From: Fimbriiglobus ruber
GTDB taxonomy: Bacteria; Planctomycetota; Planctomycetia; Gemmatales; Gemmataceae
Assembly: GCF_002197845.1 (NCBI RefSeq)
Contig: NZ_NIDE01000002.1
Coordinates: 310,001-374,000, forward strand
Direction of reading: 5' to 3'
DNA: 64,000 nucleotides
Shown here: one piece after another, positions 26,669-36,334 of the stretch
How the letters are laid out: each line of letters begins with the position of its first letter
How positions within the stretch are numbered: the first letter of the stretch is position 1
Translations under genes and position numbers: made by a program
The notes under the pieces: model-generated
What the model was told of the DNA's origin: nothing
Databases searched by the model: none
Seen by the model: the letters and a program-made list of their open reading frames with translations, nothing else

Positions 26669-27076
26669 TCACGGCGCGTCGGCCGGCGGGTCGGTTCGTT
26701 GGCGGGACCGGCTCGACGGGGCGCCGGCTTCGGGCGGGCGGACGCCGAGGCGGACGGTAAACACTTTCGTTTCGCCGGTCGACGACCGCCGCACCTCGAC
26801 GCGGAGGACGCTGCCGGGGCGGAACGTGCAAATGTGTTCGGACACTTCCTCGAACAGCTTCGGCTTCAGTTCCCCGACTTTGATGAACTCGTCGCCGGCC
26901 TGAATCCCGGCACGGGCCGCGGGCGTACTCGGGTCGACCGACGCGATGGTCAGCGACCCGGCGTCCACGCGGACGCCGAGGTAGCCCCACCCGAGCGGGT
27001 CGGGCGGCGGCTCGGCCGGCACCGGGGCGAGTCCGATAGATGTAGCCAGGAATAGCGCGGACAACACTTCGTTCAT
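26669..27076 (-). CDS. Secreted single-PDZ-domain protein
   Basis: The product is 135 residues. MNEVLSALFLATSIGLAPVPA is a cleavable signal peptide. Residues about 30-105 form one PDZ domain, with the carboxylate-binding loop in WGYLGVRVD and the conserved ARAGIQAGDEFIKVGE segment. The tail is Arg/Pro-rich. ATG at 27076 has GGAGGAG seven bases upstream, which fixes the start. No protease domain is attached, so it may bind C-terminal peptides in the periplasm or act as an adaptor. It lies upstream of the DUF1016 nuclease gene on the same strand, but relatedness in function is not suggested. Confidence 0.85.
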   Translation of the reverse strand: MNEVLSALFLATSIGLAPVPAEPPPDPLGWGYLGVRVDAGSLTIASVDPSTPAARAGIQAGDEFIKVGELKPKLFEEVSEHICTFRPGSVLRVEVRRSSTGETKVFTVRLGVRPPEAGAPSSRSRQRTDPPADAP

Positions 27077-27464
27077 GGTCGGCTCCTCCGTCCGTGTCCG
27101 TGCAGAAGACCGAGCCCCCGCGACCGGACGTGACGCCACCGCGTCTCTCATTCATTTACCACGAAACGGCACACGCACCAATCCCATCCCGCGAGAGCGC
27201 TTCCCGGCTTTCCCGGCCCGCACCGGGACCCAGTCCCGTGACGAGTAAGAGGGTGCCCGAGCCGTGCCTTGGGGCGAGCGGGGACTCTCGTCCATCCCTT
27301 CAGGGTCGCCGTGGCTGTTTAGCGATTCTACGCTGTGTTTGCGGGATACGATACATAGAGTGGCGAGGAACTTGGCGACCGGCCGTCCCCCCGATCACCG
27401 CCCGGACCGCGCCCGGAGCCATGACGCGAGTCCGCCGCTCGCCTGTTGATACGCGACAGCGGGT
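27077..27464. other. Gene-free interval upstream of the PDZ gene
   Basis: No protein-like frame is apparent. It should hold the promoter of the minus-strand PDZ gene and of the small plus-strand frame at 27465. Confidence 0.45.
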
Positions 27465-27629
27465 ATGATCTGGGTGGAGTCGCAAACGATCCGGGGAGAA
27501 AATCATGTCGCGAAGTGGAAGCAAGCCGGGGCACCGCTCAACCTGTTCGTGATCCCGTACGTCGAAGTCGGCGGCCAGCCCCACCCGGCGGATAAGATCA
27601 TGACGCGGGTCGCGCTCGTGGACGAGTGA
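27465..27629 (+). CDS. Small ORF or C-terminal gene fragment
   Basis: This frame has 54 codons, ATG at 27465, stop TGA at 27627. The predicted peptide contains NHVAKWKQAGAPLNL, FVIPYVEVGGQPHPADK and IMTRVALVDE, which reads like genuine protein rather than noise. It shows no signal peptide and no recognised family. Its stop codon is the very first part of the inverted repeat 27627-27829, exactly as the stop of the convergent DUF6807 gene is at the other end. It may be a short gene or the surviving C-terminus of a longer one. Confidence 0.4.
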   Translation: MIWVESQTIRGENHVAKWKQAGAPLNLFVIPYVEVGGQPHPADKIMTRVALVDE

Positions 27630-27829
27630 GGCTTGCCCGAGCGAATTCCGGGTACGCTACGCGAACCCCGGGCTGAGCTGTGTAACGCTTTCAGCGTACC
27701 AAACCCGGCGGAGCCGCACGTGCGAAGAAACTAGGGACGTGGCAATTCTGGTTTTTACGCTGAAAGCGTTGTAGAACAGAGCCCGGGGTTCGCGTAGCGT
27801 ACCCCGGGATTCGCGGGGCAAGCCTCACT
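27627..27829. repeat. Long imperfect inverted repeat between convergent stop codons
   Basis: About 75-80 bp at the left end (27627-27700) is the imperfect reverse complement of the right end (27750-27829). Shared phrases are GTGAGGCTTGCC, GGTACGCTACGCGAACCCCGG and AACGCTTTCAGCGTA. The arm contains its own palindrome CCCGGGGT-n-ACCCCGGG. Each outer end begins with a TGA that is the stop codon of the adjoining gene (27627-27629 plus, 27827-27825 minus). Confidence 0.85.
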
Positions 27830-29066
27830 TCGCCGCGACGGCCGGCGGCTCGGTGAACCCGCGGGCCAGGGCTTCGCACTGGTCCTTGGTCATCTCGCCT
27901 TCTTGCACCCACACCCGGTACTTCACCTTCAGCGGTTTCTCGGGCGTCAGGTCGTACTCGAAGTAGTCGCCGAACCGGCCGTAGTCCCGCTCGCTGCCGC
28001 GGGACTCCTTCGGGTTGTCCGGGTGGTCGACCCGCAGGACCGTGTACCGCTTGCCGGCGACCACGAAGCTCATCGCGTTCCACGGCAGGTTGACCGTCTT
28101 CGGGTCTTTGCCCTTCGCATCCCAGTTCCGCGTCTCGCCCGGCTTGCCCTTACCGTCCGGCCGCAGGTAATACGTCTGTTTGGCCGACTTGGCCGCCACT
28201 TCCTGCGGGGCGCGGAAGTGGAACCCGGAGTGCTGCGGGTCGCCGTCCAGCCGGACTTTCGGCAGTTCGGTCGTTAGCACCGAGGCGAAGTCGATCAGGG
28301 TGCCGCCCGGGACGTTGTACGCGGTCAGTTCCCGCTCCTCGGAGGCAAACGTCTTGCCGTCCTTGCCGTGCCACGAGATCGCCCCGCGCTCCCGGCCCAG
28401 GACCGGGCCGGCCTCGGTCGCGAGCGTTTTGTCGTACTGGGAGAAAACTTTGTCCGTCCCGTGCCACACGTCGGCCGTCTGCTTGTTCCCGTAGCTGACT
28501 TTGTTGAACCCGTAGAACAGCCCGCGGTGGTGGGGGTACAAGAACTCCTTCGTATTCGGGTGGACGCCGCTGGAGAGTAGCGTCTCGCCGGTCGCCGGGT
28601 CGAAGACCTGGTGGAACGGCTTGAACGTCATGTAGTGCGTGGTCGCGTCGGTCGCGTCGTGCGGGGCGTTGATCGACCGCAACACCTTGCGGCTGCCGAA
28701 CAACAGGTCCGTGTACTTGCCCGACTCGTTCTGGAAGTGGAAGCGTTTCGCGTCGCCCTTGTCGGACAGGCCGGGGCCTCCGTGAACGGTCAAGGTGACG
28801 GCTCGTTCGGCGGCCAGTTTGGGGAGCACGAACGTGAGGTACTGGTCGGCCCCGGCCGGGTCGAGGACGGCCCGCCCGACCATCTGGGCCGGGAGTTCGG
28901 TCCCGTCCGCCAGGCGGACCGAAGTGTTGTCCGGCGGGAGGCTGTATTTGACCTTACAGACCACGTCGGCCTCGTCGTGTTTGCCGCCGGTGACGGTGAT
29001 CGTCGGGTTGGCGGCGAGGGCGGGCGCGGCTGCCAGTAGCAGGGTCACGAGCGCGGAGCGGAACAT
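27825..29066 (-). CDS. Secreted DUF6807 (PmoA-like) family protein
   Basis: The product is 413 residues with signal peptide MFRSALVTLLLAAAPALA. The fold is the DUF6807 family common in planctomycetes and often called PmoA-like; no methane oxidation is implied. Conserved stretches include GKYTDLLFGSRKVLRS, HYMTFKPFHQVFDP, SSGVHPNTKEFLYPHHRGLFYGF, VWHGTD, FHFRAPQEV and ERDYGRFGDYFEYDL. The HHRG pattern and clustered His suggest a metal or carbohydrate site, but the reaction is unknown. ATG at 29066 follows GGGAG. The last codon lies inside the arm of the inverted repeat at 27627-27829. Confidence 0.85.
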   Translation of the reverse strand: MFRSALVTLLLAAAPALAANPTITVTGGKHDEADVVCKVKYSLPPDNTSVRLADGTELPAQMVGRAVLDPAGADQYLTFVLPKLAAERAVTLTVHGGPGLSDKGDAKRFHFQNESGKYTDLLFGSRKVLRSINAPHDATDATTHYMTFKPFHQVFDPATGETLLSSGVHPNTKEFLYPHHRGLFYGFNKVSYGNKQTADVWHGTDKVFSQYDKTLATEAGPVLGRERGAISWHGKDGKTFASEERELTAYNVPGGTLIDFASVLTTELPKVRLDGDPQHSGFHFRAPQEVAAKSAKQTYYLRPDGKGKPGETRNWDAKGKDPKTVNLPWNAMSFVVAGKRYTVLRVDHPDNPKESRGSERDYGRFGDYFEYDLTPEKPLKVKYRVWVQEGEMTKDQCEALARGFTEPPAVAAK

Positions 29067-29541
29067 CGGGTCTCCCGGGTCGGGCGCTGGGGTTTGGAGG
29101 GGCGGGACAGTCAGTATCGCTCCCGCGGCGGGTTTTGCCAACGGTCGGGCAGCCGCGGGTTCATCTCGGCGGCGGCGCGGTACGAACGGCGACAGGGTAT
29201 TAACCCCCGACACCGGCCCGAGTTCCGAGATCCGGAAGCGGGAGAGCGGATACCCAATCCCGGCGCGATCCCCGGCCGGCCGCCGGCGATCCACAGATCC
29301 TGGTCGAACGGACGGGACAGCCGGGTTGTGCCGAAAGGGTAACAAGCACACGAGGAGTGTGTTAAATTCCCGCCGTATGAAATGAGAAGTGTCGTTTAAA
29401 CCAATTGCAATTCCCGCGAGGCGGGCATAGGCTTGATCTGCCCCGTCGGCCGCGTCACTCCGGCTGAAACGGGAGCACCGACGGCCGTGCCCGAGGCGTG
29501 AACCAGTGCCCGATTCGTCCCGCTATTCGGAAGAGAAACCC
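29067..29541. other. Divergent intergenic region between DUF6807 and DUF1559 genes
   Basis: This should hold promoters for both divergent genes. An AT-richer patch lies at about 29330-29420. No gene or clear operator is seen. Confidence 0.5.
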
Positions 29542-30492
<951 letters not shown>

Positions 30493-30536
30493 TCCCGTTG
30501 CCCGCGGTCTCCCTCTCCCCCCGGTCGAGGATCGTC

Positions 30537-30962
30537 ATGCGCTCGCGCCTACTCTCGGTCGTCTGGTGGGCGGGTGCCGCGACTTTTCTTCTCACACAGA
30601 CGGGTTGCAGTCCCGGTCACGGCGACCTGCGCGGGCAGGTGACGTACAAGGGGAAGCCGCTCCGGATGGGCTCTCTTTCTGCCGTGGGTGCCGACGGCAT
30701 TCCGAAGTCGGCGGCGATCCAACCCGACGGTAGTTACGCGGTCCAAAATCTCCCCGCCGGCTTGGTCAAACTCACGGTGTGCTCGCCCGATCCAGCCAAG
30801 ATGCAGCCCCGCGCCAACAAAGCGAGGCCGGGCGAGCCGCCGCCCAAAATCGACGCCACGGGCTGGGTCGCCATCCCGGACAAATACTGCGATTTCAGCA
30901 CGTCCGAGTTGACGTTCACCCTCGGCAGCGGGGCGAACGAGTTCAACGTAGAATTGAAATAA
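30537..30962 (+). CDS. Lipoprotein with transthyretin/carboxypeptidase-regulatory-like fold
   Basis: The product is 141 residues. An N-terminal hydrophobic stretch ends in the lipobox LTQTGC. The mature part reads GQVTYKGKPLRMGSLSAVG, then PDGSYAVQNLPAGLVKLTV, the pattern of planctomycete lipoproteins found directly downstream of DUF1559 genes (beta-sandwich, carboxypeptidase-regulatory-like). The KYCDFSTSELTFTL tail matches that group. It is co-transcribed with the DUF1559 gene. It probably sits at a membrane and assists or accompanies the pilin-like protein. The stop is inside the end of the 30961-31274 inverted repeat. Confidence 0.85.
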   Translation: MRSRLLSVVWWAGAATFLLTQTGCSPGHGDLRGQVTYKGKPLRMGSLSAVGADGIPKSAAIQPDGSYAVQNLPAGLVKLTVCSPDPAKMQPRANKARPGEPPPKIDATGWVAIPDKYCDFSTSELTFTLGSGANEFNVELK

Positions 30963-31274
30963 GAATTTTAGCCACAGAGGTCACAGAGTACACAGAGGGA
31001 AGAGAGGAAGACACGAACTCAATTCGTGTCTTCCTCCGCTCGGCGTGGGTCTCCGACCCCGCCGTTCGGCCCGACCGTAGGTCTCCTGCCCCACGGTATG
31101 CGCCCATTCGGTCGGTGTCCCGAGCGACGAGCGTCGGGAAGGGAGACCTGCGGTCGCGCCGAACGGCGGGGTCGGAGACCCACGCCGAGCGGAGGGGAAG
31201 AGAGAAAGACGAACTCAATTCGTGTCTTCCTCTCTTCCCTCTGTGTGCTCTGTGACCTCTGTGGCTAAAATTCT
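30961..31274. repeat. Nested inverted repeat filling a convergent gene gap
   Basis: Outer arms at about 30961-31028 and 31207-31274 share AAGAATTTTAGCCACAGAGG and the CACAGAG-rich continuation, ending in the palindrome GAACTCAATTCG. Inner arms at about 31037-31086 and 31141-31191 share GCGTGGGTCTCCGACCCCGC and neighbouring bases. The 314-bp element occupies nearly the whole space between the stop codon of the lipoprotein gene (30962) and that of the DUF1501 gene (31280). The CCACAGAGGTCACAGAG phrase also forms the ends of the element at 32734-32851. Confidence 0.9.
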
Positions 31275-31279
31275 TGCTC

Positions 31280-32695
31280 TTAAACGAAGAGTTCCTTCAC
31301 CACCCGGCCGTGGACGTCGGTGAGGCGGAAGTCGCGGCCGGCGTAGCGGTAGGTGAGCTTTTCGTGGTCGAGGCCGAGCTGGTGCAGGATGGTCGCGTGC
31401 AGGTCGTGCATGTGGACCTTGTCCTGCACGGCGAGGTGGCCGAACTCGTCGGTGGCGCCGTGGGCGAACCCGCGCTGGAACCCGCCGCCGGCCAGCCAGA
31501 CGGTGAACCCGCCCGGGTTGTGGTCCCGGCCGGTGCCGTTCTTCTCGGCGTACGGCGTCCGGCCGAACTCCCCGCCCCACCAGACGATCGTGTCTTCGAG
31601 CAGACCCCGCCGCTTCAGGTCGGCGAGCAGGCCGGCGATCGGCTTGTCGACCGCCCGGGCGTGGTCGCCGTGCTTGGGCAGGTTCGAGTGCTGGTCCCAG
31701 GCCGGGTTCGCGGTGTTGTCCCCGTAGGTCACCTGCACGTACCGGACGCCGGCCTCGCACAGCCGGCGGGCCATCAGGCACTGGCGGCCGAAGTTGTCGG
31801 TGGCTTTCTCGCCGATGCCGTACAGCTTCTGCGTTTCGGCCGATTCTTTTGCGAGGTCGAGGACACCCGGCGCGTTGTGCTGCATCCGCCAGGCGAGTTC
31901 GTAGGAGTTCGCGACGGCTTCCAGCTCGGAGTTCCCGGGCGTGCGTTTCAGTTGTTCTGCGTGCAGGTCGCGGAGCAGGTCGAACCGGGCCGCCTGGGCC
32001 TCGGGCGACTGGGCGCCGGCCAGGTTGTGGATGGTGGCTTCGGACGCCGGTCCGCCGGCGTGACCGAGCCCGGTACCCTGGTAGACGGCCGGGAGGAACG
32101 CGGGGCCGTAGTTGCGGGCACCGCCGTTGCCGGCCGACGGGGCGATCGAGACGAACCCGGGCAGGTTCTCGTTCTCGGACCCGAGCCCGTACAGCACCCA
32201 CGACCCCATGCTCGGGCGAACGAACGTGGTCGACCCGCAGTGCAGGAACAGGGTGGCCGGCCCGTGGGCGACGCCCTCGGTATGCATCGAGTGGACGAAG
32301 CAGAGGTCGTCGACGTGCCGGTTGGTTTCGGGGAACAGGTCGGACGCCCACCGGCCGGACTGCCCGTGTTTGGCGAACTTCCAGAGCGGCTTCATCACCC
32401 GCTGCGACGACCCTCGCGCGCCGCTGTTCGCGATCACCCGGGCGTCGTCGAACGAAAGCTGCTTGCCGTCGTCCTTGTCCAGACGCGGCTTGTAGTCGAA
32501 CGAGTCGACGTGACTGACGCCGCCCTGCATGAACAGGAAGATGACCCGCTTGGCCCGCGCGGGGAAGAGAGGAGCCTTGGGCGCGAGCGGGTTCGCCCGT
32601 CCCGCGTCGGCCGCCGCCAGCCCGGCCAGCGCGAGCCCGCCGAACCCGCACCCCGTCCGGGTGAGCCATTCGCGACGAGAGATCGGCGTGAGCAT
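31280..32695 (-). CDS. DUF1501 family protein, Tat-exported
   Basis: The product is 471 residues. The N-terminus SRREWLTRTGCGFGG is a twin-arginine signal. Conserved DUF1501 features are RVIFLFMQGGVSHVDSFD, the SMHTEGVAHGPATLFLHCG region, LGSENENLPGFVSI, CLMARRLCEAGVRYVQVTYG, WWGGEFGRTPYAEKNGTGRDHNP, and a C-terminal DLHATILHQLGLDHEKLTYRYAGRDFRLT read in parts. The family is related to alkaline phosphatase/sulfatase folds, and the clustered Asp/His could bind metal, but no substrate is established. The gene follows the DUF1549/DUF1553 gene on the same strand, the standard planctomycete pairing. Confidence 0.95.
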   Translation of the reverse strand: MLTPISRREWLTRTGCGFGGLALAGLAAADAGRANPLAPKAPLFPARAKRVIFLFMQGGVSHVDSFDYKPRLDKDDGKQLSFDDARVIANSGARGSSQRVMKPLWKFAKHGQSGRWASDLFPETNRHVDDLCFVHSMHTEGVAHGPATLFLHCGSTTFVRPSMGSWVLYGLGSENENLPGFVSIAPSAGNGGARNYGPAFLPAVYQGTGLGHAGGPASEATIHNLAGAQSPEAQAARFDLLRDLHAEQLKRTPGNSELEAVANSYELAWRMQHNAPGVLDLAKESAETQKLYGIGEKATDNFGRQCLMARRLCEAGVRYVQVTYGDNTANPAWDQHSNLPKHGDHARAVDKPIAGLLADLKRRGLLEDTIVWWGGEFGRTPYAEKNGTGRDHNPGGFTVWLAGGGFQRGFAHGATDEFGHLAVQDKVHMHDLHATILHQLGLDHEKLTYRYAGRDFRLTDVHGRVVKELFV

Positions 32696-32733
32696 GGAGA
32701 GGAGTCCTCAATTAGCTGCCGAGAAGAATTTAT

Positions 32734-32851
32734 TAGCCACAGAGGTCACAGAGCACACAGAGGGAAGAGAGAAAGACAAATTCAATTTATGTCTTTCTCT
32801 CTTCTTACTCTCTCTCTTCCCTCTGTGTGCTCTGTGACCTCTGTGGCTAAT
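32734..32851. repeat. Inverted repeat between DUF1549/1553 and DUF1501 genes
   Basis: Arms of about 45 bp at 32734-32780 and 32806-32851 are reverse complements, with the phrase ATTAGCCACAGAGGTCACAG at the outer end. The arm is the same family as the outer arm of the 30961-31274 element. It starts six bases after the DUF1549/1553 stop codon at 32858 (reading leftward). Confidence 0.88.
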
Positions 32852-32857
32852 CCTCTT

Positions 32858-35710
32858 CTAATCCACGTACCGGAAGTCGGCTGAAGCGAATAGGGCGTGG
32901 AACAATTGCGCCCACGACTCATTTGTGGCGGTACTCTGGGCTGCAAGGAACTTCAGGGCGACCACTTCTTCGCCGGCCGTCGGGGTGCGGCCCAGTGTGA
33001 GCTGATAGGCCCGCGTTATTCGCGCTTCGTCGTCAGGCAGTTTCTCGGCCAGCAGTTTTGTGGCGGCCTGCTTCGCCTGTTCCGCCACGAACGGGTGGTT
33101 CATCATGAAGAGCGATTGCGGGGCGACGGTACTCACGTTGCGACGGCCAGTCACAGTGCTTGGGTCAGCAGCGTCGAACAGTTCGAGCAGTTCCGGCATC
33201 GCGTTGCGAAACATCGGCAGGTAGACGCTCCGCCGGTACGAGGCGGACTTGTACCCGTAGTCGGCCGCCAGTGTCGCGGGGAACGTCTGGCCACCCTGCT
33301 CGGGGGAGAGTTGGCCGCTGACCGCCAGGATCGTGTCGCGGACGCACTCGGCCTCCAGCCGTCGGCGGTTGGCCCGGCCGAAGAGGAAGTTGTCCGGGTC
33401 GGCGGCCGTCGTCGCCTTGTCGCCGACCGACGACTGGCGGTACGCCCGGCTGAGGACGATCTGGCGAACCAGTTTCTTGACCGACCAGCCGTCGGCCGCG
33501 AACGTGGTCGCGAGGTGGTCGAGCAGTTCCGGGTTCGACGGCAGTTCGCCGGTGATGCCGAAGTTGTCCGTCGTCCGCACGATGCCGGAGCCGAACAGCC
33601 AGTGCCAGGTCCGGTTCGCCATCACCCGGGCGGTGAGCGGGTTCTCCCGCGCCGCGACCCAGTCCGCCAGTTCCCGGCGACCACTCTGACCCTTCGGGAT
33701 GGTGGGCGCCTTGCCCGCGGCCGTCGCCACCTGGAGGAAGCCGCGGGGCACGAGGTCGCCCTGGTTCTGCACGCTGCCGCGGACGTGGACCCGGGCGTCT
33801 TCAATCCGCCCTTCCTCGACCACGGACATCACGTGCTGCCGCTTCGGGCCGGTCTCTTTGAGTCGCTTCAACTCCGCTTCCAGTGCCTTCAACTCGTCTC
33901 CGGGCTTCTTCGTCGTGGCGGCCGGGGGCGTCGGAGTGGTCTTGTCGGCAGCCTTGTCGAGCGAGACGAACACCACGGCGTCCGCGGTGACGTGACCCGT
34001 TGTCCCCTCGTTCGACACAATCACGTAAGCGAGGCCGTTCTTTTCAAAGCGATATTCGCCGAGCGACACGTACCGGCCGTCGATCGGGGGCAGCGTCCGC
34101 ATGTCGACCGTGACTTCCTTCTCGCCGTCGGCGCCGCAAACGGTGACGGGCACGGCGCTCGCCCGGCTGGGCCCGGACGAATACGCGAGGCGGACGTCGT
34201 ACTTGCCGGCCGGGATCACTTCGGGCTGGAACGTCAGCGTCTTCTCGCCCTTGCCGGCGTTCTGGTCGTGGACGTAGCCGTCGCCGATGTAGCTGCCCGA
34301 GAACGTCGAGTGCTGCCACTCGCCGACCTTCTTGGCCGCCGCGTCGTCGACCACGACCCCGCCTACGTCCCGCACGGCCAGCAGTCCGCCGCGGGCCGCG
34401 ACCGGGCCGCCACGGGCTTTCTCGGTTTTGATCTTCGCCTGGAGCGTGGCGATCGCGCCCTCGTGCTTCCGGATCGCGGCCTCTTCCTCAGGGTTGCCGG
34501 GCAATGGCACCTCGACCCACTTCGACACGTTCGCGTGTTCCATCGCCTTCGCGTTCCGCAGGATGCCGGCGAGGGCGTAGTAGTCGCGGGTCGGGATCGG
34601 GTCGAACTTGTGGTCGTGGCAGCGGGCGCAGGTCACGGTCTGGGCCAGGAAGCCCTTGGTGATCACGTCGAGTTGTTCGTCCACTACGTCCATGCGGAGT
34701 TGCTTCTTGTCCTGCTCCTCCAGGTTCGTATTCCCGAGGGCGAGGAACGTGGTCGCGGTGAGCAGCCGGCGGCGATCGGCCTGGGTGTCGGCCGGAAGCA
34801 GGTCGCCGGCGAGTTGTTCGCGGACGAAGCGCTCGAACGGCACGTCGCGGTTGAAGGCGTCGATGACGTAGTCGCGGTAGCGCCAGGCGTCCGGGAAGAC
34901 GAGGCCGCGGAGCGTGACCGACTCGGCGTACCGGGCCACGTCGAGCCAGTGCCGACCCCACCGCTCGCCGTACTGCGGCGACGCGAGCAGCTTGTCCACC
35001 AGTTTCTCGTAGGCGGCCGGGTCCGGATCGCGGACGAAGGCGGCTGTTTCTTCCGGTGTGGGGGGCAGGCCGATCAGATCGAAGTAAAGACGGCGGACGA
35101 GGACCGCTTTGTCGGCGTCCGCCGCCGGCTTGAGCCCCTTCGCTTCCAACTGGGCGAGGACGAAGCGATCGATGTCGCCCGCGGGCCAGTTCGCCTGCTT
35201 GACTGCCGGGGCGGTCGGCGCTTTCGGCGGCTGGTACGCCCAGAACTTCCGCCCCTCGGCCACGCTCGGGCCGACCTGCTTCCGCGGCGCCGCCTGGGCG
35301 GTGCGCGGGTCGGCGGCCCCGTCGCGGACCCACTTCTCGAAGTCGGCGATCACGGCGGCCGGGAGCTTGCCAGCCGGCGGCATCTTCACGTCGCCGTCGT
35401 ACTGGAGCGATTTGAGGAGCAGGCTCTCGGCGACCTTGCCGGGCGCGAGAGCCGGCCCGCTGTCGCCGCCGGTGAGCAGGCCGTCGCGCGAGTCGAGCAG
35501 GAGGCCGCCTTTGAGCTTCTTGTTCTTCGCAGCCTCGGCCGAATGGCACTTGTAACACTGCTCGACGAGGACCGGCCGGATCTTCTGCTCGAAGAACGCA
35601 ACCTTTTGCGCGTCCATCGGATCGGCAGCACAGACCGACACGTGTGACGCGAGAAGCGCGATCACGGCGGCGGCGAAAACGGGGCCGGTCGGGGAGGCAG
35701 CAAGACGCAT
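32858..35710 (-). CDS. PSCyt1-DUF1549-DUF1553 planctomycete cytochrome-type protein
   Basis: The product is 950 residues with a signal peptide ending near residue 29. A haem-binding CYKCH motif (residues 52-56) lies in the PSCyt1 domain. DUF1549 follows at about residues 170-375 (FVLAQLEAKGLKP, LIGLPPTPEE, YGERWGRHWLDVARYAES, DVPFERFVREQLAGDLLP). A lectin-like insert occupies about 450-600. DUF1553 is at about 680-930 (GRRELADWVAARENPLTARVM, NRTWHWLFGSGIVRTTDNFG in parts, SRAYRQSS, LFMMNHPFV). These proteins are paired with DUF1501 proteins and are exported. A role in redox-coupled polysaccharide processing has been suggested for the group but is not proven. Confidence 0.95.
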   Translation of the reverse strand: MRLAASPTGPVFAAAVIALLASHVSVCAADPMDAQKVAFFEQKIRPVLVEQCYKCHSAEAAKNKKLKGGLLLDSRDGLLTGGDSGPALAPGKVAESLLLKSLQYDGDVKMPPAGKLPAAVIADFEKWVRDGAADPRTAQAAPRKQVGPSVAEGRKFWAYQPPKAPTAPAVKQANWPAGDIDRFVLAQLEAKGLKPAADADKAVLVRRLYFDLIGLPPTPEETAAFVRDPDPAAYEKLVDKLLASPQYGERWGRHWLDVARYAESVTLRGLVFPDAWRYRDYVIDAFNRDVPFERFVREQLAGDLLPADTQADRRRLLTATTFLALGNTNLEEQDKKQLRMDVVDEQLDVITKGFLAQTVTCARCHDHKFDPIPTRDYYALAGILRNAKAMEHANVSKWVEVPLPGNPEEEAAIRKHEGAIATLQAKIKTEKARGGPVAARGGLLAVRDVGGVVVDDAAAKKVGEWQHSTFSGSYIGDGYVHDQNAGKGEKTLTFQPEVIPAGKYDVRLAYSSGPSRASAVPVTVCGADGEKEVTVDMRTLPPIDGRYVSLGEYRFEKNGLAYVIVSNEGTTGHVTADAVVFVSLDKAADKTTPTPPAATTKKPGDELKALEAELKRLKETGPKRQHVMSVVEEGRIEDARVHVRGSVQNQGDLVPRGFLQVATAAGKAPTIPKGQSGRRELADWVAARENPLTARVMANRTWHWLFGSGIVRTTDNFGITGELPSNPELLDHLATTFAADGWSVKKLVRQIVLSRAYRQSSVGDKATTAADPDNFLFGRANRRRLEAECVRDTILAVSGQLSPEQGGQTFPATLAADYGYKSASYRRSVYLPMFRNAMPELLELFDAADPSTVTGRRNVSTVAPQSLFMMNHPFVAEQAKQAATKLLAEKLPDDEARITRAYQLTLGRTPTAGEEVVALKFLAAQSTATNESWAQLFHALFASADFRYVD

Positions 35711-35852
35711 CGCGTAGTCCGAGAAGGCGAGCGAGGGAGGCCCGAGAGCAATTCGGCGGTAACTAGTTTAACACCATACTTGCTCCGTGAGGACCGGGAA
35801 AGCGCGGGAAGATTTGGTTGATCGATGTTCGGTGGCTCGACCGCGTGAATAA

Positions 35853-36304
35853 CTACATTCCATTCCCTTTGCCCGGGGGCTTCCTGTAAATGCCGTCGAA
35901 ATAATCGCTCCTATCCATGAAGAAGACGATGATAGGGCCGTCGATCGTCTGCCTTAATCTGATCTCCCGTGTGATTCGCTCGCCGGTCGAGATATTGGCC
36001 ACGTCTAACGCAATGACATCCCCGCTCACGTTCCACCCGCCGACGTACGTGCCGGTGCCAGTTTCCGTGGGCCAGACCATGACTTTTAACGGTATGCGTT
36101 CGATGTGTACTTGATGATTTTTGGAAAATACCAACGTCCAACCCGTATCACTGGACCATGTCCCGACCACGTCGGCGGGCCGCCATTCGGCGGGTTGGAT
36201 CGCTTCGTCAAAGCCCACAAGCACGACGTAAGCACCGGGGGTAGGGCGCAACACCCTACCAGCAAAACGAATAGTAAAACGAGCGGGCCGGAGTACCGTT
36301 TCAA
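35853..36304 (-). pseudogene. Probable lipoprotein gene split by a one-base frameshift
   Basis: From ATG at 36304 the frame reads MKRYSGPLVLLFVLLVGCCALPP, a clear lipoprotein signal with lipobox LVGC. Past the five-G run on the plus strand at 36237-36241, this frame degenerates. A second frame carries a convincing body down to the stop at 35853: GAYVVLVGFDEAIQP, ADVVGTWSSDTGWTLVF, SKNHQVHIERIPLKV, GTYVGGWNVSGDVIALDV and FFMDRSDYFDGIYRKPPGK. Adding one base to the homopolymer run would join the two. The body resembles small planctomycete lipoproteins that score 'WSSxxG' against substrate or lipid, but no family is named. Either a true frameshift, a phase-variable switch or a base-call error could explain it. 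Confidence 0.6.
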
Positions 36305-36334
36305 GACCCTGCTCCGAGTGATGAGGTCTCACCA

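Noticed and set aside
27825-29066. Methane monooxygenase PmoA function suggested by the family nickname
   Set aside because: The protein is the soluble secreted DUF6807 type; it lacks the membrane segments and copper ligands of real particulate methane monooxygenase.
35386-35631. Minus-strand frames and plus-strand frames overlapping the DUF1549/1553 gene, including one of 916 codons
   Set aside because: Shadows of a clear 950-residue gene with a CYKCH haem motif and family-wide conservation.
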